Of a stretch of 64,000 nt of DNA, positions 8,493 to 17,208 are shown in pieces. A program made the translations under genes and the position numbers. The notes beneath the pieces are model-generated. The model was not told where the DNA came from, did not search any database, and saw only the letters and a program-made list of their open reading frames with translations. The stretch comes from Rivularia sp. T60_A2020_040 (GTDB lineage: Bacteria; Cyanobacteriota; Cyanobacteriia; Cyanobacteriales; Nostocaceae), in assembly GCA_015272215.1 (NCBI GenBank), contig JACYMD010000084.1:1-64000 (forward strand), given 5' to 3'. Positions within the stretch are counted from its first letter, which is position 1; each line of letters opens with the position of its first letter.

Positions 8493-9305
8493 TTAATCTG
8501 GTAGTAAAATATGACAGGGATGCAGACCCCTTTGTTTGAGATAATCTGTAGGGGTGTAACCAGCAAAACTGCGAAAATCGTGAATAAAATGTGCCTGGTC
8601 GAAATAACCACAAGTTAAAGCAATATCATTCCAATTAACATATGTTTTTCCAGCCGAAAGAAAAAGGATTCGTCGCAAACGTTGAATACGACAAAACAAT
8701 TTGGGCGTTAATCCCACACAATCGCAAAATAATTGTCCAAAATAGCGGTTACTAATCCCAATTTTATTTATTACTTCCTTAACCGTAGGGATGGATGACT
8801 TTTGAAACTCACGTAATCCAAAATCAACAATTGGATATTGTGTGCGTGGCTGCATCATACTTAAAAGAAAACTTTCCAAAATCAAAAAACGAGTTTTTAC
8901 TGTTGGGGTTTTGAGGAGGTTTTCCCGTAATTGTTCGGCATGAAAACTCCACAATTCATCTAAGGATATTACTTGGTTATATAACTCTCTTGCGGGAAGT
9001 TGAAAAAACGGAACACTACCACCTGCTTGAAAACGCACACCCATAACCGATATCTGACTATGGTTGTCGATGATAAAGGTTTGGGAATGGATTCCACATA
9101 TTCTCATGCTGCTTGTACTACCGCATTCCCTACTATTGCGATCGTACAGAGGTATTATATCTTGCTGGAGATTGATAATTAACTCCATCGAGCCAATCGG
9201 CAACAAATTCACCCGTGATGAAGGTAGGTTATCACCTTCGCTCAGCCATAAAAATTTGACGAACTCGGATAAAGGCAGTCTTGGAATATAAGTATGGTAA
9301 ATCAT
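8493..9305 (-). CDS. AraC-family transcriptional regulator
   Basis: 270 residues. The N-terminal part (YHTYIPRLPLSEFVKFLWLSEGDNLP...) matches the DUF6597-type sensory region seen in many AraC proteins. The C-terminal third holds two HTHs, with the second ending in the AraC signature: NDIALTCGYFDQAHFIHDFRSFAGYTPTDYLKQ. The first HTH contains the segment KEVINKIGISNRYFGQLFCDCVGLTPKLF. The ligand is unknown. It is divergent from the methyltransferase at 9450, which is a plausible target. Confidence 0.88.
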   Translation of the reverse strand: MIYHTYIPRLPLSEFVKFLWLSEGDNLPSSRVNLLPIGSMELIINLQQDIIPLYDRNSRECGSTSSMRICGIHSQTFIIDNHSQISVMGVRFQAGGSVPFFQLPARELYNQVISLDELWSFHAEQLRENLLKTPTVKTRFLILESFLLSMMQPRTQYPIVDFGLREFQKSSIPTVKEVINKIGISNRYFGQLFCDCVGLTPKLFCRIQRLRRILFLSAGKTYVNWNDIALTCGYFDQAHFIHDFRSFAGYTPTDYLKQRGLHPCHILLPD

Positions 9306-9449
9306 AGTTTTTCCATATTTTTAGAATGAAACACACTTGTTGATACAATTTTAGATTTGCAATGCAAAATCCAGAATTTAATTGTGTCTGTTTACTCCAT
9401 TTTTGATTAAATTAGGTAAAGCAACAAAGCATAACAGAGGAAATCCATA

Positions 9450-10187
9450 ATGGAAGAAATGGGTTCAAACTTCTATAATAATGAGACGGTATTTGCTACT
9501 TATATGCGCCATCGCCAAGGCGCAGACACGCCCAATGAAACCCTCGAAAAGCCAGTAATCTTAGAGCTTGTTTACCCCATTACTAATAAACGTATTCTCG
9601 ATCTTGGCTGTGGTGATGCCGCGATTGGAAGAGAATTTCTTGACCACGCAGCAGCAAGCTATATTGGTGTTGAAGGTTCACACAAGATGATTGAGACTGC
9701 CATCCAGACGCTTAATGGTACATTAGGTGAAGCTATTCTACAGACGATTGAAGATTGGGCTTATCCATCCATAGCGTTCGATATCGTGTTGGCAAGGCTT
9801 TCGCTCCATTATATTGCTGACCTTTTGCCAGTTTTTACCAACGTCTTCCGAACACTTATCCCTGGAGGAAAGTTTGTCTTTTCGGTTGAGCATTCCGTAA
9901 TTACTTCATGCCATCGTGGTTGGAATGCTGGGACACTCCGCCAAGATTGGATTGTTGATAACTATGTTTTGACCGGATTACGGGCTACTAACTGGTTGGG
10001 TGGCACCGTAAAAAAATATCATCGCACCATTGAGGACTATTTTGATCTGCTTCAAACCGTAGGATTTCGGATTGAGGCTTTACGTGAAGCGCATCCACAG
10101 CCCCAGCACTTTCACGACACAGAAACTTATGAACGACGCAAAAGAATCCCACTCTTCCTCATCCTTGCTGCACGAAAGCCAGAGTAA
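9450..10187 (+). CDS. class I SAM-dependent methyltransferase
   Basis: 245 residues. Motif I is ILDLGCGDAAIGREFL near residue 48, the acidic loop is YIGVEGSHKMIETA, and motif IV is FDIVLARLSLHYI near 111. The post-motif region is LIPGGKFVFSVEH, typical of UbiE/Methyltransf_11 enzymes. The start is supported by AGAGGAAA upstream of ATG 9450. The substrate cannot be inferred. It is divergent from the AraC gene across about 145 bp. Confidence 0.88.
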   Translation: MEEMGSNFYNNETVFATYMRHRQGADTPNETLEKPVILELVYPITNKRILDLGCGDAAIGREFLDHAAASYIGVEGSHKMIETAIQTLNGTLGEAILQTIEDWAYPSIAFDIVLARLSLHYIADLLPVFTNVFRTLIPGGKFVFSVEHSVITSCHRGWNAGTLRQDWIVDNYVLTGLRATNWLGGTVKKYHRTIEDYFDLLQTVGFRIEALREAHPQPQHFHDTETYERRKRIPLFLILAARKPE

Positions 10188-10189
10188 GC

Positions 10190-10285
10190 ATTCGCTAGAA
10201 TTTGAGGCTCGTCAATACTTATACCGTACTTGGATGCGATCGCAACTGATGCAGCAATGGCACGAGCAGTAGAATCTTGAACCAT
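10190..10285 (-). pseudogene. remnant of an aminoglycoside-phosphotransferase-type gene (N-terminus only)
   Basis: A short open stretch beginning MVQDSTARAIAASVAIASKY and continuing GISIDEPQILANAYSGF resembles the first ~35 residues of APH/choline-kinase-type proteins, which usually open with a similar helix and DEP.IL motif. Nothing downstream resembles the kinase: the reading frame runs into the end of the methyltransferase on the other strand. It is most simply a truncated remnant. The identification rests on a short match. Confidence 0.3.
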
Positions 10286-10364
10286 AAAAAACAAAGTGTT
10301 TATCTGTATACTACAATAAACTACAAACATAGTTATTGCCTTTGCCTACTTGATTTAGTTTCAT

Positions 10365-10895
10365 TTAAGTGTTGTGGTAAAAGTGTAATACAAGATGCTC
10401 CAGATCAAAATACTTGCCGTCAATAAATAAAGCATTCCGCTCTAAGCCAAAAGGCTCGAAACCGCGAGACTTGTAAAGCAACGATGCTGTCAAATTGTCT
10501 GCGGTGAGTGCGAGGACAATCTGCCGCACGACACCAAGTTCTCGAACATGGGATAATGCTCGATCGAGAAGTGCTGCACCAACACCTCGACGGCGAAATT
10601 CAGGCAAAACATACATACTCCACAGAGTTCCTATGTGAGCGCGTTTCGGACGATTTTCGCGGGAAAAGCCGAGCATCCCAATTAGGCGATCGCTGTCATC
10701 GAAAGTACCAAAAATACCACTGTTCAAATTATCGTGAGCGCGAAGTCTGGCAGTAAAATCGGTTAACGTCAAACAAGACTCCTGTTCGTAACTCGAAGCA
10801 AAAGCTGTAGGTGACTCAAATAGCGCTTGCAGTCGCAGTTGACGATAAGCTGATACATCCTGTGAGTTTAAAAATTGGATTTTCAATTTACTCAT
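10365..10895 (-). CDS. GNAT-family N-acetyltransferase
   Basis: 176 residues. The N-terminus KIQFLNSQDVSAYRQLRLQALFESPTAFASSYEQE is the common opening of RimI-like GNATs. The acetyl-CoA binding loop is PEFRRRGVGAALLDRAL near residue 97. The C-terminal LYKSRGFEPFGLERNAL completes the fold. It could acetylate a protein N-terminus or a small amine. No signal sequence is present. It runs in the same direction as the MBL-like gene upstream, 28 bp apart, so the two are probably co-transcribed. Confidence 0.85.
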   Translation of the reverse strand: MSKLKIQFLNSQDVSAYRQLRLQALFESPTAFASSYEQESCLTLTDFTARLRAHDNLNSGIFGTFDDSDRLIGMLGFSRENRPKRAHIGTLWSMYVLPEFRRRGVGAALLDRALSHVRELGVVRQIVLALTADNLTASLLYKSRGFEPFGLERNALFIDGKYFDLEHLVLHFYHNT

Positions 10896-10923
10896 GCTCG
10901 AAATAATAGTTTTTCAGCAGTTT

Positions 10924-11610
10924 CTATTTTAATGATGCGACTAATTCCCGAACACGCATTACATCCTCTGAATTAACCAGAGGTTTTCCGTGAGCAAGTA
11001 CAATTACTGGGTCATTATTAAGAGCATCAATCACAGCTTGAGTTAATAACTGTACATCTGTACACAAATATTTCAAGTACACGCGATTAATTTTGAGTCC
11101 CGGTGCGCTACCAGTTAGCCAAAATAGAACCTTGGCGAGAAAGGCGGACGGTAGCGATATAAAATTAGATACCAGTTCATCCAGATAAACGATTGGTCGT
11201 CTGCCGTAATTAACAATTGCCAGAGTTCCACCCTTTACCGTTCCTGGAACCTCTCGAAACTCAACTTCTGGTGTAGAGGGTAATTTTGATAATGGAGCAA
11301 ATGGACGTAATCCTAAAGAATTCAATTGTTTCAATGCGGCAGTTGGTGCGTATGATTGAGCATCAGGATAACGAGCTTGCCATTCAGCTTGACCCAGGTA
11401 GTGTCCGGAATGAGGTGCAATCAGTGCGGTAACGCAACCTTTATTGTCAATCGCAGCAAAATCATCTGCGGACATTTGAGTTGGGGGACTAATTACGGCT
11501 AAATTGTATTCATCTAGAAGAACGAATAAAGCATTTACTTGACTGTAACCAGGAACGCTATACTCGTGTACCCAGACTCTTGTGTCTGCAATTACTTCTT
11601 GCCAAGTCAT
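10924..11610 (-). CDS. MBL-fold-like protein (DUF4336-type), metal site lost
   Basis: 228 residues. Layout resembles metallo-beta-lactamase-related DUF4336 proteins: an early strand pair (VNALFVLLDEYNLAVISPP), then TALIAPHSGHYLGQAEWQARYPDA and a late APGLKINRVYLKYL. A classical HxHxDH motif is absent (only HSGHYLG remains), so catalysis is doubtful. The terminal sequence VIVLAHGKPLVNSEDVMR could hold the last metal ligand region. A decayed partial copy of this gene lies at 15428. ATG is preceded by AAGGAGAAATT, a good ribosome site. Confidence 0.6.
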   Translation of the reverse strand: MTWQEVIADTRVWVHEYSVPGYSQVNALFVLLDEYNLAVISPPTQMSADDFAAIDNKGCVTALIAPHSGHYLGQAEWQARYPDAQSYAPTAALKQLNSLGLRPFAPLSKLPSTPEVEFREVPGTVKGGTLAIVNYGRRPIVYLDELVSNFISLPSAFLAKVLFWLTGSAPGLKINRVYLKYLCTDVQLLTQAVIDALNNDPVIVLAHGKPLVNSEDVMRVRELVASLK

Positions 11611-11633
11611 AAATTTCTCCTTATAGATGGATT

Positions 11634-11662
11634 GGATGCAGGCAAGATGCCTGCATTACAAG
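11634..11662 (+). repeat. dispersed hairpin, ATGCAGGC/GCCTGCAT + TACAAGA
   Basis: The stem ATGCAGGC/GCCTGCAT with loop AAGAT is followed by TACAAGA. It is a relative of 3206 and 42756: the stem sequence differs but pairs, and the loop and tail are kept. Confidence 0.6.
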
Positions 11663-11704
11663 ACTTTTGTTTAAATTGGACAAGAAAAAGCATTTTCTTC
11701 CGGT

Positions 11705-12124
11705 TCAGATATTCCTAGGTGGTGGCATTTTGTCGAACTTGGGTAAATCTGGATTCATACAATCCCAAGGTTGAGCGCTGGCTGTGTAAATATCCATCAT
11801 TGGTTGGAATTTACTAGGGTCATCAAGACAACCTGCTGTAATACCCATAAACTCAGTAATTGATGGTTTGCTAAATAGCCAAGAACCACAGTTCGGACAG
11901 AAGCCACGACTGATAATACTGCCACTATCACTCGTTACATCGAAATATTTCACATCTCCGGTAATAGTTACAGCATTACGAGGTACGAGCATCCCAGTCG
12001 CAAATGCACTACCTGTTACTCGCTGACAATCCCGACAATGACAATTAACCATGACAATAGGTTCTGCTGTACATTCATAGCGGATATTTCCGCACATACA
12101 ACCACCAGTAAAAGGTATTTTCAT
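11705..12124 (-). CDS. GFA family (CENP-V/glutathione-dependent formaldehyde-activating-like) protein
   Basis: 139 residues, the usual GFA length. The zinc-binding cysteines are all visible: GGCMCGNIRYEC near residue 8, VNCHCRDCQRVTGSAF near 27, and RGFCPNCGSWLF near 74. The fold binds Zn; true formaldehyde activation is not demonstrated for most members. ATG is preceded by AAAGGAGATAC. It sits between the MBL-like gene and TetR, all on the minus strand. Confidence 0.88.
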   Translation of the reverse strand: MKIPFTGGCMCGNIRYECTAEPIVMVNCHCRDCQRVTGSAFATGMLVPRNAVTITGDVKYFDVTSDSGSIISRGFCPNCGSWLFSKPSITEFMGITAGCLDDPSKFQPMMDIYTASAQPWDCMNPDLPKFDKMPPPRNI

Positions 12125-12156
12125 AAAAGTATCTCCTTTAATAATTGTCAGTTATG

Positions 12157-12741
12157 TTACTTACAAAATTCCGCGATCGCTTCTGCCTTAACCGCATCGA
12201 GGGGAAAACTTTGAGGATAAGTGGAAAACATCAGCATGATCCCTTGAAGTGTTGAAGAAAAATAGAGCGATCGCTGTTGGGGATTTTTCCCCCCTAACTG
12301 ACTAAATATTTCCGTCTGCACTTCAAACTGTCTAGCTTGTTCATCCATTAATTTCTGACTGTATTTCGCCACAATCGGATCGAGCTTGGGCTGACTAAAT
12401 AGGTTCAGATAAAACCGAAATACTTCTGGTTTCAACCGCACATCGTCTAATGCCCCTTCTATAATCTGCCGAATTTGTGCCGCAGGTGTTGATTTTGTTA
12501 TAGCCGTATTCATTACAACTAACACATCATTAATCCGGATATCTACTAGTGCAGCTAACACCTCCTCTTTACTCTGAAAATAGTGATACAACAACCCTTT
12601 GGAGATTTGCGCTTGTTTGGCAATCTCTTGAATTGACGTAGAATAGTAGCCCTTTTCACAAAATAAACTCAACGCCGTTTTGAGTATTTGTGCCTGGGTA
12701 GCGCGACGAATGCGATCGTTTTCGGCTGGTGTACGGGGCAT
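12157..12741 (-). CDS. TetR/AcrR-family repressor
   Basis: 194 residues. The N-terminal HTH (ILKTALSLFCEKGYYSTSIQEIAKQAQISKGLLYHYFQSKEEVL) is a textbook TetR domain at residues 19-62. The C-terminal ligand domain is not diagnostic. It lies 32 bp upstream of the GFA gene on the same strand, so the pair probably forms one unit that the repressor may control. The inducer is unknown. Confidence 0.9.
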   Translation of the reverse strand: MPRTPAENDRIRRATQAQILKTALSLFCEKGYYSTSIQEIAKQAQISKGLLYHYFQSKEEVLAALVDIRINDVLVVMNTAITKSTPAAQIRQIIEGALDDVRLKPEVFRFYLNLFSQPKLDPIVAKYSQKLMDEQARQFEVQTEIFSQLGGKNPQQRSLYFSSTLQGIMLMFSTYPQSFPLDAVKAEAIAEFCK

Positions 12742-12974
12742 TATTGTTGCTTGTTTAAGGATTTATAATTAGGCTCGACAAGAAGTGTGAGCGCCTTAGA
12801 TAAAACCCCAATTCTCATGAGCATTAAGCTCCGCTTCTCGCGGCAAGTATTATTCACCTTTTTGAAGGTGTTTTGATCAAACTGCTTGTCGCTATACTCA
12901 ATATTCTAGTTTATGACTGACCGCAAAGTCAATGAAAACATCAAAGATTTACGATTAAAGTTGTCAAAGGATAA

Positions 12975-13613
12975 TCAGAAATTTTCAAATGCGCGATGTA
13001 TCACCCGATAGTGAAGTACCAAAACACCGTTGCCATAAATTGTGCTATTGGTAAGCTGAAGAGATGTTTGTTTTATAACCCCTGCAAACAGTGAAATTCC
13101 TGAACCCATTAAAAATGGATTTACTTTCAATATTAATTCGTCAATCAAATTTTTCGCAAAAAAGGTACTAGCTAAATTTGCACCACCGCATAACCAGATA
13201 TCTTTACCAGTCTCACGCTTCAAGTTTTTTACGAATCCAACAGCATCATTAGAAATAAGTTCAACATTTACATCAGGACTTTCATTTATACTGTGTGAAA
13301 AAAAGATACTGTTTCATTTGCGGGTAAGGATTTGTGATACCCACCTTTGAACCGACTTCGTAGGTTTTACGTCCCATTAAAACAATATCAAAATGCTTAT
13401 TTTGTGCTTGGATACCCATTGCATCCCGAAAAGGTGCGGGAAAAGTTTCAGGGTAATTTTCTATTAAACCTGTAATATGCTCACCTTCCTGGAGAAAGCC
13501 AGCGAATGAGTCATCTTTGTGAGCAATAAACCCATCAACGCTGCAAGCTACGTAAAGTCTGCCGGGTAGAGTACTCCACCGGCGAGCTTTACGTAATACT
13601 TGAGTTCGCGCAT
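12975..13613 (-). pseudogene. RibD-type dihydrofolate-reductase-like protein, doubly disrupted
   Basis: The translation can be rebuilt as MRELKYYV-ACSVDGFIAHKDDS...ETFPAPFRDAMGIQ...KHFDIVLMGRKTYEVGSKVG...QMKQYLF-SHSINESPDV...DIWLCGGANLA...LILKVNPFLMGSG, a complete RibD_C/YyaP-like reductase of about 190 residues. Two lesions break it. The first is a 41-bp insertion (34-bp palindrome plus 7-bp duplication, 13549-13596) after codon 8. The second is one extra base in an A7 run at 13298-13304. Only the last third (12975-13223) remains as an open frame. The homopolymer lesion could be a sequencing error; the palindrome cannot. Confidence 0.85.
13549..13596. mobile_element. 34-bp palindromic insertion with 7-bp target duplication
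   Basis: The direct repeats TACGTAA lie at 13549-13555 and 13590-13596. Between them are 34 bp (13556-13589) that form an imperfect palindrome around GAGTACTC with GCCGG/CCGGC arms. Deleting one repeat plus the palindrome restores an uninterrupted reductase N-terminus, so this is an insertion and not original sequence. Confidence 0.75.
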
Positions 13614-13670
13614 ATTGATCGACTATACCTGTTGGTTTTGTGGTTGTGTCTGTAATTTGCGTCGATTATA

Positions 13671-14144
13671 TTATATTGCGACTCTGCTGATCGCGATCGC
13701 GAGTGATATTGTTGCTGCAAGTGCTGCGATGGTGCGGACATGGTTCCAAAACGTCCAGTTAACAAGGTAGTTAGCCCAGATTGCGTCATCAGTACTACCT
13801 GGTTCAACCTTTGCCAGTACTTCATTCATCGGCACATTGAAGGCAATTGTTACTCCTAATGTACCGACTAAATATAATAAACTACCCACAAGCAAATATA
13901 CCGCACCGGGCTGATGCCATTTTGAAAGTAAAGAGATTAAAAGAAAGATGCAAGCTACAGCTGTTCCCAAAAATACCCCCATGAACAACGGATTAATTAC
14001 TGTAATATTAATTGCTTGCATAGCAGTAATACCCTGATTTGGTTGAAGTCGAGCCAAAGCAGTCATTACAAAAGTCGAGAAAGCGAAAAACACTCCAGCT
14101 ATCAATCCGCAACCCAGTACAGCGAAAAGTTTCAATGCAAACAT
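13671..14144 (-). CDS. DUF1772 / anthrone-oxygenase-like membrane protein
   Basis: 157 residues with four hydrophobic segments: near residues 5-27, 50-70, 80-100 and 128-150. The opening GCGLIAGVFFAFSTFVMTAL and the later TWNHVRTI-like segment (NWTFWNHVRTIAAL) are the signature of DUF1772. Members include fungal anthrone oxygenases, but most bacterial ones are uncharacterised. The gene stands alone, between the broken reductase and the DUF1579 gene. Confidence 0.8.
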   Translation of the reverse strand: MFALKLFAVLGCGLIAGVFFAFSTFVMTALARLQPNQGITAMQAINITVINPLFMGVFLGTAVACIFLLISLLSKWHQPGAVYLLVGSLLYLVGTLGVTIAFNVPMNEVLAKVEPGSTDDAIWANYLVNWTFWNHVRTIAALAATISLAIAISRVAI

Positions 14145-14256
14145 GAAATTTCCTAGAGATTACTGAAAAAAAGCAGAGGGAAGATAGTATATGTTTGTAC
14201 ATTATTTTTGTACATTTTTACCCCCTGACTTCTTTTTAATACACTATGCGATGCTT

Positions 14257-14763
14257 TTACTTCCGTCGATAGTGCGCTGTCATAAATCTTTGCCATTTCC
14301 CATCATCCCCCAGGACGTGGGATGTTAAAACCCGATAATCATCAGTCTTAAACTCGATTGCATCTCTGTACTTTGCCATCTTTCCTTCACCACTCATCGC
14401 AGGTCCTTCGGAATCAAGATTTAGAACATTTTGGGTTGCATCTAATTCGCCATCATATAGCCAAAGATGGGTCATCATTGAGCCAATCCATGTACCTACA
14501 TAACGCTTTGTCTGAGGATTATAACCAATTGTCACCATCGTTGTGGCTACACCACATCCCGGCATATCTCCCTGTCCCTCAGCCACAATCCAGAGTCCAT
14601 CGAGCGACCGCACGTTCTCTGTTCCTGTAGCCTTTTGGGGAGAATCTTCCTGTTCTACTTCAATCTCATAAGTCCACTCACCAACGAGCTTGGTCAGCCA
14701 TTGATGTTCCTGTTGCGGTTCAATCTTGATTGATGACTCTTGTTGTACTGTGTTTGTCTCCAT
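14257..14763 (-). CDS. DUF1579 family protein
   Basis: 168 residues from ATG 14763, which is preceded by TAGGAGACAAAGC; the frame opens 13 codons earlier but without a ribosome site. Family features are the N-terminal QEHQWLTKLVGEWTYEIEVE, then DGLWIVAEGQGDMPG and GYNPQTKRYVGTWIGSMMTHLWLY. DUF1579 proteins form a lipocalin-like barrel of unknown function. It lies 44 bp downstream of the VOC gene on the same strand, a likely two-gene unit. Confidence 0.82.
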   Translation of the reverse strand: METNTVQQESSIKIEPQQEHQWLTKLVGEWTYEIEVEQEDSPQKATGTENVRSLDGLWIVAEGQGDMPGCGVATTMVTIGYNPQTKRYVGTWIGSMMTHLWLYDGELDATQNVLNLDSEGPAMSGEGKMAKYRDAIEFKTDDYRVLTSHVLGDDGKWQRFMTAHYRRK

Positions 14764-14806
14764 TGCTTTGTCTCCTATTTTTGTATGAAAAGCCAGGTAC
14801 ACTTAT

Positions 14807-15256
14807 CTAGATTTTTTCTTTGCTATTAAACAATTCATTAATTCGCTTGTCTATTTCTGCGGATGAGACATCTTCTTGGTGAGTCGCAATCCACCAATGA
14901 TTTCCGGTTGGGTCTTTTATTCCCGCAGCACGGTCGCCGTAAAATTCGTCTTTTGGTTCCATAATGGAACTACCACCTGCTCGCAATGCATTCTCATAAG
15001 TTGCGTCGGCATTTTCAACATACAGGTGAATCATACTTGGCATTGCCTTAATCTCACCCCAAGCTTCGCTCAACATGATCATTGAATCGCCAATTTTCAC
15101 CTCAGCATTCATGATAGTGCCGAATGGATGCAGGGTACGACGAATTTCCTGGGCTGCAAATCCCCGCTTGAGAAATTCGATTAGGGTTTCTGCTCCTTGC
15201 ACAATCAGGTAAGGTGTAACAGTACGATAACCTTCAGGAATCGGTTGAACTGCCAT
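14807..15256 (-). CDS. VOC-superfamily (PhnB/glyoxalase-like) protein
   Basis: 149 residues. The start YRTVTPYLIVQGAETLIEFLKRGF is the PhnB/YdcJ-type opening. The metal-ligand and fold segments GTIMNAEVKIGDSMIMLSEA and AAGIKDPTGNHWWIATHQEDVS are present. Such proteins are often annotated as glyoxalase or bleomycin-resistance-like, but the substrate is unknown. Good RBS: AGAGGTAAAA before ATG. Confidence 0.85.
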   Translation of the reverse strand: MAVQPIPEGYRTVTPYLIVQGAETLIEFLKRGFAAQEIRRTLHPFGTIMNAEVKIGDSMIMLSEAWGEIKAMPSMIHLYVENADATYENALRAGGSSIMEPKDEFYGDRAAGIKDPTGNHWWIATHQEDVSSAEIDKRINELFNSKEKI

Positions 15257-15427
15257 AATTTTTACCTCTGTCTAATAGAACAAATGTATTGTATATCCAT
15301 TGAATTAAATTGTCCACGTAGTTAAACCTGCAAAAACACCTCAAGATAGTCAAAATTGAAGTTTAACTCTGTAATTACACTTATTTCCTTGGGAATGTAG
15401 GGTTTGGCTTTAATAAGCTAGCGAATA

Positions 15428-15530
15428 AATCGGGGACTAATTACGGCTCAATTACAGTCTTCCTGAGAAACAGCATTCATAGTCAATTTGACTGTACCAG
15501 GCATTTGTATCTGTGATTGCCTCAAAATAA
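15428..15530 (-). pseudogene. decayed partial copy of the MBL-like gene at 10924-11610
   Basis: About 100 bp aligns to 11485-11590, within the 5' part of the MBL-like gene. Both have GGGGACTAATTACGGCT. Further on they share AATAAAGCATTTACTTGACTG against GCATTCATAGTCAATTTGAC, then GTAACCAGG against GTACCAGG. The frame is broken by several changes. The remaining part of the 328-bp gap (15257-15584) shows nothing else I can support. Confidence 0.5.
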
Positions 15531-15584
15531 ACCATAACTCTCTTATTCGCTTGCTTTTATTCACGAAAAATAGCAGCTTTAATC

Positions 15585-16814
15585 TCAACTTTTACCCGAT
15601 ATTTTTTGAATTTGCTGAGTAAATTTATCAGTTTCAGAACCTAATTGCTGGGCTAATTCTAATCCTTTTTGAAAAGCTGCGATCGCTAATTGATTTTCTT
15701 GACGCTGGAGATGAATTTTACCTAGAAGTTCGTAAGCATTCATCATGCCGTAAAAATTAGTAGCTCGCTGTTCTGCTTGTAGTAAAATCTGACTAGTTTG
15801 TAAAGCATCTTCTGTTTGACCGTTCGCAATATGTAAGGCAATTAATTTTTGTAAAGCTTCGGCAGCACGTACATATTGCTGCAATTCCCAAGCCATGGTA
15901 TAGGCTTCTTGGTAGTTTTGAAAAGCTGCATCTAACTGTTCGGGATTTTCCTTTGCTAAAGCTTCGTAATTTGAAGCCATTGCTAATTTTAATGCTGCTA
16001 ATTCTGTAACTTTATTTTGTTGACGGTAAACTAATGATAACTTTTGACGTGTATTTATAGCTTTTTGATGCTGTTTTGTGCGGTCATAAATGTAAGCTAA
16101 ATCCTTTAAAGATTCTTCAATATCGTTAATATTAGAAACCTGATTAAGTAATTGTTCGTAAGTCGTTGCAGCGGCTGGATAATCGAACCAATCAAGATGA
16201 ATTTTCGCAATAGTTTTCAGCGTATCTACCTCCTTGACAATATCCGAACTTTCTCGGACAATAATCAAAACTTGGTTATAAACTTCCACAGCTAAAGATG
16301 GCGATCGCACTTGAAGATAAGCGTCACCTAAAGCCTGTAATAGCTGTAAATCAGTTGTTTGTTGAGATTGCTTTTGAATTGCCTGTAATCGCTGGGTAAT
16401 ATATCTGATTTGTTGGCGATCGTTTTTGGTGTAAGCAAATCCACCAACTCTTGCAAGTGCTTGAATTTCTGCTAATGTACCTAAATAACGACGCAAGCGT
16501 AATTCTCGGTTCCAAGTCGTAAATGCTCCTTCGGTATCACCTGCTTGCAATTTTGCGGTTGCTTCTCGATCGAGTTGATCTAAAGCCTCTGACAAAAAAC
16601 TTTTTTCCTGTTCACTTAGGGATTGTTGATTCGCTGAAGTTGGTAATAATGGGTCAGGTACGGTAATCTCTAAGGGAGAAGGTGGAAACTTTTTCGGTGG
16701 TCTGGGTTTTTTTTCTTTGGCTAATACTAAGGAAGTCCACAGCAAACAGATTGTCAAAGTTGTAGCAATAATACTTAAGCGTCGTAAATTGAGCATTTTC
16801 TGAGAATAAACCAT
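15585..16814 (-). CDS. secreted tetratricopeptide-repeat protein
   Basis: 409 residues. A signal peptide (SIIATTLTICLLWTSLVLA, residues 14-32) is followed by a Pro/Lys-rich stretch (KEKKPRPPKKFPPSP). Consecutive helix pairs with TPR spacing then run from residue 75 to the end. Examples are EGAFTTWNRELRLRRYLG, PSLAVEVYNQVLIIV, PAAATTYEQLLNQVS and NQLAIAAFQKGLELAQQLG. It is likely a periplasmic protein-interaction scaffold. The partner is unknown and it stands alone. Confidence 0.85.
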   Translation of the reverse strand: MVYSQKMLNLRRLSIIATTLTICLLWTSLVLAKEKKPRPPKKFPPSPLEITVPDPLLPTSANQQSLSEQEKSFLSEALDQLDREATAKLQAGDTEGAFTTWNRELRLRRYLGTLAEIQALARVGGFAYTKNDRQQIRYITQRLQAIQKQSQQTTDLQLLQALGDAYLQVRSPSLAVEVYNQVLIIVRESSDIVKEVDTLKTIAKIHLDWFDYPAAATTYEQLLNQVSNINDIEESLKDLAYIYDRTKQHQKAINTRQKLSLVYRQQNKVTELAALKLAMASNYEALAKENPEQLDAAFQNYQEAYTMAWELQQYVRAAEALQKLIALHIANGQTEDALQTSQILLQAEQRATNFYGMMNAYELLGKIHLQRQENQLAIAAFQKGLELAQQLGSETDKFTQQIQKISGKS

Positions 16815-16979
16815 AGGAAATCACAATTAAAAATTATCAAAACTATTCAACAACAACTAATTCTCTGACGAATATCTTTGACAAATTCTCCATTAATTTT
16901 TTAAATGTACTGGCGTATTTGTGGTGATTTTATCAAACTTAGTTAAACAAGCGGATGTTTACTTGGTAATATACGCTTA

Positions 16980-17164
16980 TATAGGAATCCGGTTTGATTT
17001 TTGTATGCCCTTCGGGCACGCTACGCCTTCGCGTAGCGTGGCAAAGCCTTAATTATTTGTGTAGGGAGGCTTTCTTGCTGTCTTGCTTTCTTGCAAGACG
17101 CTTTCATGATTCTATTCGATTAAAGTATACTGAGTTTTTTCAATTTTCAAGTAGGATTCCTATA
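16980..17164. mobile_element. 185-bp MITE-like element with TATAGGAATCC terminal repeats
   Basis: Perfect 11-bp inverted termini TATAGGAATCC (16980-16990) and GGATTCCTATA (17154-17164) end in TA dinucleotides, as expected for elements that target TA (IS630/Tc1 type). Inside at 17007-17049 is a strong double hairpin GCCCTTCGGGC plus CACGCTACGCCTTCGCGTAGCGTG. No transposase is encoded, so it would be non-autonomous. It occupies the gap before cpcT. Confidence 0.6.
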
Positions 17165-17208
17165 GCTGATATATAAATAATTTCATCCAAATATCCAAAA
17201 TTTAGATA

